Assembly: GCA_018433765.1 (NCBI GenBank)
Contig: JAHDQO010000010.1
Span: 1 to 64,000, forward strand
Reading direction: 5' to 3'
DNA: 64,000 nucleotides
Source: Tissierellales bacterium
GTDB lineage: Bacteria > Bacillota > Clostridia > Tissierellales > Sedimentibacteraceae
Shown here: piece after piece, positions 17,176 to 24,924 of the stretch
Layout of the letters: each line of letters begins with the position of its first letter
How positions within the stretch are numbered: position 1 is the first letter of the stretch
The notes under the pieces: model-generated
The model's database searches: none
What the model saw: the letters and a program-made list of their open reading frames with translations, nothing else
Told to the model about the DNA's origin: nothing
Position numbers and translations under genes: made by a program

Positions 17176-18030
17176 ATGAAAGAGCTTAAAAATAAAATTG
17201 AAAATATTATAAGTTCTATTAATGGAACAAAAGCTGTATATATAAAAGGTATTGATGATAAGATTGAAATAACAATAAATCCAGAGCAAAGATTTCATTC
17301 GGCAAGTATTATTAAAATATTTTATTTATATGAAGCGCTAAAACAAGTTCAAGAAGGAAAACTAAAGTTAGATCAAACTTTCAAACTTTCTAAAAAAGAA
17401 AAAGTTGGAGGGTCAGGAGTTTTACAGATTTTACACAGCCAAATAGAGTTAACTGTAGAAGATTTATTACACTTAATGATTGACGTTAGTGATAACACAG
17501 CTACAAATATGCTGTTTGACATACTTGGAAAAGAAAATATAAATAATTCTTTACATAAATTAGGAATTGATGATACATATGTTGCGAGAAAGCTTATGGT
17601 AGTAATTCCGGGATTATACAGTTATTCTACGGTAAAAGATACTGGAAAAATGCTTGAAGAATTTATAAACCCTAAAATATTAGATAAAAATTTAGCAGAT
17701 AAAGCCTTAGAAATTTTATCAAAACAGCAGTATAATGATTGTATCTCCAGAGATTTAATTAAATGTGGAAAATGTGACTATCTCATTAAAGATCAAAATA
17801 TTTGTCCAGCGTGTAATACTTTTGTTGGGGATACCGATCCTAAGGAAGTATATTTTCCTCATAAGACAGGAGAAATAAGCGGTGTTATACATGATGCTGG
17901 AATAATGCATGTTAAAGATAAAAAATATATAGTAGTTATTTTTACAAAAAATTTAGATAGCAATAAAGAAGGAAAAGACTGCTTGAAAAATATAGGCGTA
18001 GAAATATATAACTATTTGATAAGTAAATGA
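17176..18030 (+). CDS. Cytoplasmic class A beta-lactamase-fold hydrolase with a zinc-ribbon insert
   Basis: Serine hydrolase of 284 residues, homologous to the protein at 1035-1877. SxxK is S44-I-I-K47, SDN is at 105-107 and KTG at 230-232. There is no signal peptide. Just before the KTG strand it carries C197-x2-C200-x9-C210-x2-C213 (KCGKCDYLIKDQNICPAC), a typical zinc ribbon that the first copy lacks. An in-frame ATG at 17158 precedes the GGGAG ribosome site; the ATG at 17176 has correct spacing and is used. Position between LD-carboxypeptidase and alanine racemase genes suggests release or transfer of D-alanine from peptides in the cytosol. The function is not established. Confidence 0.78.
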   Translation: MKELKNKIENIISSINGTKAVYIKGIDDKIEITINPEQRFHSASIIKIFYLYEALKQVQEGKLKLDQTFKLSKKEKVGGSGVLQILHSQIELTVEDLLHLMIDVSDNTATNMLFDILGKENINNSLHKLGIDDTYVARKLMVVIPGLYSYSTVKDTGKMLEEFINPKILDKNLADKALEILSKQQYNDCISRDLIKCGKCDYLIKDQNICPACNTFVGDTDPKEVYFPHKTGEISGVIHDAGIMHVKDKKYIVVIFTKNLDSNKEGKDCLKNIGVEIYNYLISK

Positions 18031-18420
18031 TAGAACGAGGGATGAGTAACACGAAATAGTTAAAAGTGAAAAGTGAAAAGATAAAAGTTATGGAAGTTTT
18101 ACTAACGTAAAACTGAATGAATTGAGAAATGAGAATGGAGAATTAACGGAAGTTTTACTGACGTAAAACTAAATAAGATAAAAGATAAAAGTGAAAAGTG
18201 TAAAGTTATGGAGGCTTTACTGACGTAAAGCAGAAAAAGTATTAGAACGAGGGATGAGAAAGTAGGAATGAGTATTAAAAAATAAATTTATTTACGAATA
18301 AATATGAGTAAATTAACCATAACTTTTATCTTTTAACTATTAGTTTTTAACTTAAAAAAAGTGCGGAGCACATTCAGTGTTACTCGTTATTCGTTACTAG
18401 TTACTCATTTAACATAAAGG
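18031..18420. repeat. Intergenic modular repeat 3 (longest copy)
   Basis: This 390-base array is built from AGATAAAAGTGAAAAGTGTA modules, three GGAAGTTTTACTGACGTAAAAC-type mini-hairpins (TTTTAC..GTAAAA), GAACGAGGGATGAG modules, a core AAATTTATTTACGAATAAATATGAGTAAATTAACC and closing inverse modules. It also contains GTGCGGAGCAC followed by TTCAGTGTTACTCG. No ORF. Confidence 0.75.
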
Positions 18421-18429
18421 AGATATAAA

Positions 18430-19584
18430 ATGCAAAAGGTTTTAAGAGATACTTTTTTAGAAGTAAACTTGGATAACATAGAATATAACATAAAAAAAAT
18501 TAAAGAGATGATAGGTAAGGATGTTGCTATTGCAGCAGTTTTAAAGGCAAATGCATACGGACAAGGTGCAGTAGATATTGCACCGACTGTAATAGAAAGT
18601 GGTGCTGATATTATAGCTGTAGCTGCTTTGACAGAAGCACTGGAATTAAGGAGAATATATAAAGATTATAACATATTGATAATGGGCTATACTTCTAATT
18701 CAAATCTTGAATATGTTGTAGAAAATAATATTATTCAAACGATTTTTTCTTATGAACAAGCTGAAATATTAAATAAATTAGGGAGTAAATACAATAAAAA
18801 ACCTAAAGTTCATATAAAATATGATACAGGTTTTAATAGGCTAGGATTTAAAGATTGTAGTAAAAGCATAGATGAAATCATTAAAATATCAAAGTTGAAG
18901 AATATAGAAATAGAAGGAATGTTTTCTCATTTTGCCCTAAAAGATCAACAAACTAACAAAGAACAATATGATAAGTTCTTAAAAGTTTTAAATAAATTAG
19001 AAAATGAAGGAATAAATATTAAATACAAGCATATTTGCGACAGCATTGCTGGTGTCGACTATCCTCAATATAGATTAGATATGATTAGACCGGGAGCTAT
19101 TATTTATGGATTAAAATCATATAAGAATAATAATTTCAAATTAAAACAATCCATGACTTTTAAAACAAGAATATCATATATTAAAAAAATTCAGATAGGT
19201 GAAGGAGTAAGCTATGACTATTTATGGGAAGCAAAACGAGACAGTGTTGTAGCTACTTTACCTTTTGGATATGCTGATGGATACCCTAGAAATATGAGAG
19301 ATAAAGGTAAAGTAACTATTAATGGAAAACAAGCTCCAATCATAGGTGTTATCTGCATGGATCAGTGTATGGTTGACATTACAGATATACCAGAGGCGAA
19401 GGTTGGAGACGAAGTTATAATATATTCTGATGGAAATAATAATACCATGAGTGTTCAACAAATATCAGAATTAGCTGAAACAAACAAAAATGAAATAGTA
19501 AGCAGAATAACACGAAGAACCCCAAGAGTCTACATAAAAGACGGAAAAGTTGTAAAGATTAGAGATTACCTTGTAAATAATTGA
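18430..19584 (+). CDS. alr: Alanine racemase (first copy)
   Basis: PLP-dependent racemase of 384 residues, fold type III. The PLP lysine is K39 in AAVLKANAYG; the second catalytic tyrosine is in GEGVSYDY, followed by ATLPFGYADGYPR and the second-subunit signature ICMDQCMVDIT. It interconverts L- and D-alanine. AAGGAGA lies seven bases before the ATG. Its place between a D-peptide hydrolase and a M20 amidohydrolase, and the presence of another alr at 49.1 kb, suggest that this copy converts D-Ala released from murein peptides to L-Ala for catabolism. Confidence 0.92.
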   Translation: MQKVLRDTFLEVNLDNIEYNIKKIKEMIGKDVAIAAVLKANAYGQGAVDIAPTVIESGADIIAVAALTEALELRRIYKDYNILIMGYTSNSNLEYVVENNIIQTIFSYEQAEILNKLGSKYNKKPKVHIKYDTGFNRLGFKDCSKSIDEIIKISKLKNIEIEGMFSHFALKDQQTNKEQYDKFLKVLNKLENEGINIKYKHICDSIAGVDYPQYRLDMIRPGAIIYGLKSYKNNNFKLKQSMTFKTRISYIKKIQIGEGVSYDYLWEAKRDSVVATLPFGYADGYPRNMRDKGKVTINGKQAPIIGVICMDQCMVDITDIPEAKVGDEVIIYSDGNNNTMSVQQISELAETNKNEIVSRITRRTPRVYIKDGKVVKIRDYLVNN

Positions 19585-19735
19585 TAATTGATAGTTGACA
19601 GTTGATAGTTAATGGAAGTTTTACTACGTAAAACATCATTTAATTATCAATTATACACTATCAACTATCAACTATATAAGTGCGTAGCACATTTCAGTGT
19701 TATTCGTGTAATTCAGTGGTTAATTAAGAAATAAG
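19585..19735. repeat. Intergenic modular repeat 4
   Basis: TTGATAATTGATAGTTGACA modules and AATGGAAGTTTTACTACGTA, then the inverse TATCAATTATACACTATCAA and GTGCGTAGCAC followed by TTTCAGTGTTATTCG. The order is the same as in repeats 1 and 3, on a smaller scale. Confidence 0.7.
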
Positions 19736-19749
19736 AAAGAAGTGATATT

Positions 19750-20922
19750 ATGGATATAAAGAAACGTGTTGAGGAAATTTATGAAGAGCTTGTTAGAATT
19801 AGACGAGATCTTCATATGCATCCTGAACTGGGTATGGAAGAGTATGAAACAAGTTCTAAAATATGTGAGTATCTTGATGAGTGGGGTATACCCTATGAAA
19901 AAGGGATTGCAAATACAGGAGTAGTTGGCATAATTAGAGGAAAACAAAATGGAAAAACTGTAGGGCTAAGAGCTGATATAGATGCACTTCCAATAAATGA
20001 AGAAAATAAAATAGAGTATAAATCATTATATAATGGTAAAATGCATGCATGTGGACATGATGCTCATACAACAATACTGCTTGGAACAGCAAAGATACTA
20101 AAAGAAATGGAAGATGAATTAGCGGGAAATATAAAATTGTTTTTTCAACCTGCTGAAGAAACTGTAGGTGGAGCACTGCCTATGATAAAAGAAGGGTGCT
20201 TACAGAATCCTAAAGTTGATTTTGTTTTAGGATTACATGTGATGCCTTATATTGAAACAGGAACAGTAGAACTTAAATATGGAAAATTAAATGCATCTTC
20301 AGATGAAGTTATTATCAATATAACTGGAAAAACAGGACATGGAGCTTATCCAGAAGAAGGAATAGATGCAATAATGATAGCAGGACATGTTATAGTAGCG
20401 CTGCAAACTTTAGTAAGTAGAAATATCTCTCCACTTAATTCTCTAGTATTATCATTAGGAAAAATCCGAGGGGGAGTTAAAGAAAATGTTATAGCTGATA
20501 AAGTTACAATATCGGGGACTCTTAGATCACTAGATATGGATACTAGATTATATGCAAAAGAAAGAATAAAAAGTATAGTAGAAAATGTATCTTTATCTTT
20601 TGGCGGAAAAGGAGAAGCAAAGTTCAATGAAGGGTATGAGCCTTTAATAAATGACAGTGAGATAATTGATGTTGTTAAAGAGACAGTAGAAAAAACACTT
20701 GGAAAAGATAAAATAGTATATAAAGAAGCTCCAAGTTTAGGAGTAGAAGATTTTTCTTATTTCTCAAACAGAGTTAAAGGAGCTTTTTATCACTTAGGAT
20801 GTGGAGACATAAAGAATGGATTAACAGAATCATTACATAATTCAAAATTTAATATAGACGAAAATTGCTTAAAAATAGGTGTTTTGTTACAAGTTGAAAA
20901 CACACTAGCGTTACTAAAATAA
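19750..20922 (+). CDS. M20-family amidohydrolase / aminoacylase-type peptidase
   Basis: Zinc-dependent amidohydrolase of 390 residues, of the AmhX/hippuricase group of M20. Motifs in order: RRDLHMHPELGMEE, GLRADIDALPI, MHACGHDAHTTILLG with metal ligands, FQPAEETVGGA with catalytic Glu, GKTGHGAYPEEG in the lid domain and VEDFSYF near the C-terminus. No signal peptide. Members hydrolyse N-acyl amino acids, N-acetyl-DAP or dipeptides. With LysA and murein peptidases nearby, a small N-acyl or dipeptide product is the likely substrate. AGAAAGAAGTG precedes the ATG. Confidence 0.87.
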   Translation: MDIKKRVEEIYEELVRIRRDLHMHPELGMEEYETSSKICEYLDEWGIPYEKGIANTGVVGIIRGKQNGKTVGLRADIDALPINEENKIEYKSLYNGKMHACGHDAHTTILLGTAKILKEMEDELAGNIKLFFQPAEETVGGALPMIKEGCLQNPKVDFVLGLHVMPYIETGTVELKYGKLNASSDEVIINITGKTGHGAYPEEGIDAIMIAGHVIVALQTLVSRNISPLNSLVLSLGKIRGGVKENVIADKVTISGTLRSLDMDTRLYAKERIKSIVENVSLSFGGKGEAKFNEGYEPLINDSEIIDVVKETVEKTLGKDKIVYKEAPSLGVEDFSYFSNRVKGAFYHLGCGDIKNGLTESLHNSKFNIDENCLKIGVLLQVENTLALLK

Positions 20923-20965
20923 GAGATAAAAGATAAGAGTGTAAAGTTTAAAGTTACTTAACAAT
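20923..20965. repeat. Fragment of the intergenic repeat family
   Basis: GAGATAAAAGATAAGAGTGT followed by AAAGTTTAAAGTTAC repeats one module of the larger elements. It lies directly after the M20 stop codon. Confidence 0.45.
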
Positions 20966-21073
20966 ACTTGTTCATCTTAATGACTGATATGGGTTATCTT
21001 GAAACTAGTTTTCTCATTTTGAACTCATTCTACAATTATCTAAATAAATAATATATTAAGGAGGATTTATTAA

Positions 21074-21868
21074 ATGAAAGTATATGTAAGTGCTGACATT
21101 GAAGGAGTAACAGGAACTAATAACTGGAATGAAACAGAACTTGGACAAGGTGAATACGTACCTTTTGCAAAGCAGATGACTTTAGAAACTAAGGCTGCTT
21201 GTGAAGGCATACTAGAAGTTGGTGGAAAAGAAATAGTAGTAAAAGACGCTCACGATTCAGGAAGAAACATAGACATTAACTTACTGCCTAAAAATGCTAA
21301 GTTAATAAGGGGCTGGACATCTGACCCGTATTCAATGATAGGCGGTATAGATGAAAGTTTTGATGCAGCAGTATTTATAGGCTACCATTCAGGTGCAGGA
21401 CAAGACGGAAGTCCGTTAGCTCATACAATGAATACAAACACTAATTATATAAAAATAAATGGTATGTATGCTACAGAATACTTAATACATGCATATGCAG
21501 CAGCAGAATTAGGAATACCCGTAGTTTTTCTCAGTGGTGACAAAATGCTGTGTGAGAATGTAAAAAAGTTCAATCCTGAAATTGAAGTAACAGCAGTTAA
21601 AGAAGGGATAGGAAATGCTACAAAAAGTATAAATCCTCAATTATCATGTGAATTAATAAAAGATGGAGTAATTAAAGGTTTAAAGAAACTAAATAAATGC
21701 AAAATACAAATACCAGAAAAATTTGAAGTTGAAATCAATTATAAACAGCATTATTTAGCTAGAAAAGCAAGTTACTATCCGGGTGTAACTCAAATAGCTC
21801 CGTATACTATAAAATACACAGCAGAAAGTCCCTTTGAATTGATGACTACAAGAATGTTTATCTTATAA
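21074..21868 (+). CDS. dppA: D-aminopeptidase, peptidase family M55
   Basis: Homologue of B. subtilis DppA, 264 residues, a zinc D-aminopeptidase that prefers D-Ala-D-Ala and D-Ala-Gly-Gly. The metal and catalytic residues are conserved: D8 and E10 in SADIEG, H60 in KDAHDSGRN, H105 in GYHSGAG and E135 in NGMYATEY. No signal peptide, so it acts in the cytosol on imported peptides. AAGGAGG lies eight bases before the ATG. It is followed by a C26 gamma-glutamyl hydrolase gene 28 bases later, probably in one transcript. Confidence 0.92.
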   Translation: MKVYVSADIEGVTGTNNWNETELGQGEYVPFAKQMTLETKAACEGILEVGGKEIVVKDAHDSGRNIDINLLPKNAKLIRGWTSDPYSMIGGIDESFDAAVFIGYHSGAGQDGSPLAHTMNTNTNYIKINGMYATEYLIHAYAAAELGIPVVFLSGDKMLCENVKKFNPEIEVTAVKEGIGNATKSINPQLSCELIKDGVIKGLKKLNKCKIQIPEKFEVEINYKQHYLARKASYYPGVTQIAPYTIKYTAESPFELMTTRMFIL

Positions 21869-21896
21869 TAAGCAATTATGATGGAGGCAAAAGAAT

Positions 21897-22607
21897 ATGA
21901 AACCAAAAATAGGAATAACTTGTGGTGTAAAGCAGAATGGTAGAAATGATTTTGCATATCTAAGTTATAACAATATAAATGTTATCAAAGAAGCAGGAGG
22001 TATACCAATAATTTTACCATTATTAAAGGAAGAATGTGATTCATATCTAGATATCATAGACGGACTATTGTTTAGTGGTGGTAATGATGTAAATCCTATG
22101 TACTTTAATGAAGATCCTGTAAATGGTATAGGAGAAACTAATATTTTAAGGGATGAATTTGAAATCGAAATATTTAAGAAAGCTGTAGTAAAAGACATTC
22201 CAATACTTGGTGTTTGCAGAGGTATGCAGGTTATAAATATTGCTGCTGGAGGAACAATATATCAAGATATAAAAACACAGTTTAAAACAAATATGTGTCA
22301 TAAACAGACTGGGACTCCACAATATAACTATTTTCACAATGTTCAAATAGAAGAGGATAGCAAATTATACAATATATATAAATCTAATAATATATATACA
22401 AATACTTTTCATCATCAAGCTGTAAAAGACTTAGCACCGGGATTTAAATCAACTGCAAAAACAAAAGATGGCTTAATCGAAGCAATTGAGTCTACAAATA
22501 ATAAATATGTACTTGCTGTACAGTGGCATCCAGAAATGATGTACTGTGTTCACAAAGAACATTTTCAAATATTTAAAGATTTTATCAATGAATGCAAAAA
22601 AAATTAA
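21897..22607 (+). CDS. Gamma-glutamyl hydrolase, peptidase family C26
   Basis: Class I glutamine-amidotransferase-fold hydrolase of 236 residues, similar to gamma-glutamyl-GABA hydrolase PuuD. The nucleophile is C107 in LGVCRGMQVIN; the catalytic His is H211 in AVQWHPE. The FSGGNDVNP oxyanion segment is present. The family cuts gamma-glutamyl amide bonds. In a murein-peptide locus the gamma-D-glutamyl-DAP or gamma-D-glutamyl bond is an attractive substrate, though this is inference. ATGGAGG lies nine bases before the ATG. Confidence 0.85.
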   Translation: MKPKIGITCGVKQNGRNDFAYLSYNNINVIKEAGGIPIILPLLKEECDSYLDIIDGLLFSGGNDVNPMYFNEDPVNGIGETNILRDEFEIEIFKKAVVKDIPILGVCRGMQVINIAAGGTIYQDIKTQFKTNMCHKQTGTPQYNYFHNVQIEEDSKLYNIYKSNNIYTNTFHHQAVKDLAPGFKSTAKTKDGLIEAIESTNNKYVLAVQWHPEMMYCVHKEHFQIFKDFINECKKN

Positions 22608-22611
22608 TTTT

Positions 22612-22640
22612 TTGAGATGCTTCAAGCATCTCAATTTTTT
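22612..22640 (+). terminator. Terminator after the C26 hydrolase
   Basis: Stem TTGAGATGCTT / AAGCATCTCAA with a single-base loop, then TTTTTT. Strong rho-independent terminator ending the dppA unit. Confidence 0.88.
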
Positions 22641-22767
22641 AATATATTGTAAGAAATAAATTGCTTTAAATATTTAATAGTTTAAAGAAATAATCAATCT
22701 AAAATAACAAAACTATAAAGTAATTTCACTAGTAATTTTCTGCTTAAAGAAAGGAATGGTTGTTAGT

Positions 22768-24615
22768 ATGGTTAAGAGTGATTTGAACTATTATGATTTT
22801 GCTGACATTATGAACGAAGGTTTAATATATGTAGATAAATCTGGAATTATAAAATTCTATAATGAGAAAGCTAAAGAAATTGTTGGAATAAAAAGAGAAT
22901 GCAGGTACAGACATGAAAGTGGAAAGATTAAAAAAGGTGACATTGTGATTATAGCGGATACTTCATTGTGTGAAGATGATGGTGGATTAATACCAGATGA
23001 TTTCAAGCTTATAGGTATAGATCCTAAAAACATTAGTAAGAGTTCAGCTGTTCTTGCAGTAGGTATTTATTGTGATAATAGTATTGGATATTGTAAAACC
23101 AAGTCTCGCAGGTATGCTACAGATGAAATTAAATTAGAACATATTATTAAGGATATAAAAGTTAATATAAAAATAGATTTTGTTAACAGATATATAAATA
23201 TAGTGGTAAATAGAGATGAATATAAATGTAAATATAATAATAATTTTTGCCATACTGTAATAATAGATGGAATTACTAAAAAAGTTAAATTCTATCAAGA
23301 TAAAGGCTATACTGCATGGAAAGAAGATATTAAATTAATATTAAAAGGTGAAAATTTTAAAGCCAAAAAAATTGGTTTAAATGAAATAGATGTTCAAAAC
23401 AAACATATACTAGAAACGCATAAAAAAACAGAAGTATTACAAGATTTATTAATTTGTGCAGAAGGAATTAATAAATCTCATAAGAGAAAATTTGGTGAAA
23501 TTAATGGTGTTAGTGTATTATATGGAATAAACGGTGTAAACAGATGTGGTGAAAGAATAGGAGCAGTGCTTCTTCTAGAAGACATTTCTAGACTTAAGAA
23601 TATAGAGAATCAGAGGAATATTGCATATAAGAAACTTGAAAAAGCTAATGCTGAATTAGAAGATAAGAACAATTATTCAAAGTTATTTCCTAAATTTATT
23701 GGTTCAAGCAGTGGACTCATGGAAATTAAAAAACTTGCTTTTAAAGCCAGTAAAAGCAACTCTAATGTATTAATATTAGGAGAAAGCGGCACAGGGAAGA
23801 GCATACTTGCTAGAGCGATACATGATGCAAGTAAGAACAAAAAAAAGCCTTTTATTCATGTTAATTGTAATTCAATACCTGAGAATTTATTAGAAAGTGA
23901 ATTATTTGGATATGAAAAAGGAGCATTTACTGGTGCGTGTGTTAACGGTAAAAAAGGATACTTTGAAATGGCGAATGGAGGAACTATATTTTTAGACGAA
24001 ATAGGAGATATTTCAATGAATATGCAGGTTAAACTACTTCAAGTCATACAAAATAAGAAATTTTATAAAATTGGAGGCAATAAAGAAATAGAAGTAGATG
24101 TTCGAATAATTGTTGCTACAAATAGAAATTTAGAAAGAGAAGTCATAAAGAAAAGATTTAGAGAAGATTTATACTATAGAATAAATGTTTTTCCTATAAA
24201 AATAATTCCACTCCGTGAAAGAAAAGAAGATATTTATGAATTAATAGAATATTTAATACCTAAGATTTGTGAACGTGTAGGATGTGAACATAAAAGGATT
24301 TCAGGAGAAAGCCTTAGTAAACTAACAATGTATTCATGGCCGGGTAATATCAGAGAACTTGAAAATGTACTTGAAAGAGCTGTAAACCTATGCGATGAGA
24401 AGATTATTCTTTCTAAGCATATAAAGATTAAAGTTGAAAGAAAAGACATAATTCCTAAAGTCAACTATATAAAGCCATTAAAAGAAACACTTGAAGAAAT
24501 AGAAAAAGAAGCAATTAGAAATGTTATGAAATATACAAAAGGCAATAAAAAAGAAGCAATGAAAATACTGGAAATAAAAAAGACAAGCTTATATCAAAAA
24601 CTAAAAAATTTATAG
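22768..24615 (+). CDS. Sigma-54-dependent transcriptional activator (second paralogue)
   Basis: Enhancer-binding protein of about 615 residues, collinear with the activator at 7.9-9.8 kb. N-terminal PAS-like segment ([18 protein letters not shown]), the shared block [19 protein letters not shown], a linker with a coiled coil ([13 protein letters not shown]), AAA+ domain with GESGTGKS near 340, contact loop GAFTGA and Walker [12 protein letters not shown], and a C-terminal Fis-type helix-turn-helix. No receiver domain. ATG at 22756 abuts the AAAGGA site; the ATG at 22768 is used here, but neither spacing is ideal. The next gene, a peptide-binding protein, has a sigma-54 promoter with two matching dyads, so it is the likely target. 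Confidence 0.87.
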   Translation: MVKSDLNYYDFADIMNEGLIYVDKSGIIKFYNEKAKEIVGIKRECRYRHESGKIKKGDIVIIADTSLCEDDGGLIPDDFKLIGIDPKNISKSSAVLAVGIYCDNSIGYCKTKSRRYATDEIKLEHIIKDIKVNIKIDFVNRYINIVVNRDEYKCKYNNNFCHTVIIDGITKKVKFYQDKGYTAWKEDIKLILKGENFKAKKIGLNEIDVQNKHILETHKKTEVLQDLLICAEGINKSHKRKFGEINGVSVLYGINGVNRCGERIGAVLLLEDISRLKNIENQRNIAYKKLEKANAELEDKNNYSKLFPKFIGSSSGLMEIKKLAFKASKSNSNVLILGESGTGKSILARAIHDASKNKKKPFIHVNCNSIPENLLESELFGYEKGAFTGACVNGKKGYFEMANGGTIFLDEIGDISMNMQVKLLQVIQNKKFYKIGGNKEIEVDVRIIVATNRNLEREVIKKRFREDLYYRINVFPIKIIPLRERKEDIYELIEYLIPKICERVGCEHKRISGESLSKLTMYSWPGNIRELENVLERAVNLCDEKIILSKHIKIKVERKDIIPKVNYIKPLKETLEEIEKEAIRNVMKYTKGNKKEAMKILEIKKTSLYQKLKNL

Positions 24616-24617
24616 GA

Positions 24618-24633
24618 TTCCGTTTTTGCGGAA
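24618..24633 (+). promoter_or_regulatory. Putative enhancer dyad, distal site
   Basis: TTCCGTTTTTGCGGAA, a TTCC-N8-GGAA dyad, lies about 215 bases before the -24 element and directly after the activator stop codon. Confidence 0.55.
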
Positions 24634-24782
24634 AAAAGACAACGTTTACACAAATGTTCTAAATACTATATTAAGAAAATTATTGTTTTTAAAAAATTAA
24701 TAAAACTTATATATGATTAAATAGTTCAAAAAAACGGAAATCATAAAAATATATTGAAATGAGAACAAGTATTATGATTTTG

Positions 24783-24800
24783 TTTCCACTAATACGGAAA
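24783..24800 (+). promoter_or_regulatory. Putative enhancer dyad, proximal site
   Basis: TTTCCACTAATACGGAAA, a TTTCC-N8-GGAAA dyad, lies about 50 bases before the -24 element and abuts the terminator stem. Confidence 0.55.
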
Positions 24801-24827
24801 AACACAGTTTAAAACTGTGTTTTTTTG
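24799..24827 (+). terminator. Terminator of the second activator gene
   Basis: Stem AAACACAGTTT / AAACTGTGTTT, then a T-run of seven or more. Strong terminator lying between the activator and the sigma-54 promoter. Confidence 0.85.
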
Positions 24828-24848
24828 TTATAATTTGTACATTTTTTC

Positions 24849-24864
24849 TGGTATGATTATTGCT
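24849..24864 (+). promoter_or_regulatory. Sigma-54 promoter of the second peptide transporter
   Basis: TGGTATGATTATTGCT has GG and GC at exact -24/-12 spacing and the TTGC box intact. The start is predicted near 24876, 49 bases before the ATG. Confidence 0.82.
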
Positions 24865-24924
24865 TTAATAAAAATGACTATGAAATAGTAAATTATTTAA
24901 AAATTAATGAGGAGGTCATTATTT

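Larger units (their letters stand above)
24616..24924. other. Regulatory gap between activator and second transporter
   Basis: The 309 bases hold two TTCC-N8-GGAA dyads, a single ACGGAAA half-site near 24733, a rho-independent terminator at 24799-24827 and a sigma-54 promoter at 24849-24864. No ORF. Confidence 0.65.

Noticed and set aside
15838-20965. CRISPR array suggested by the repeated short units
   Set aside because: The units are of unequal length, partly palindromic and not separated by unique spacers of constant size; no cas gene is present.
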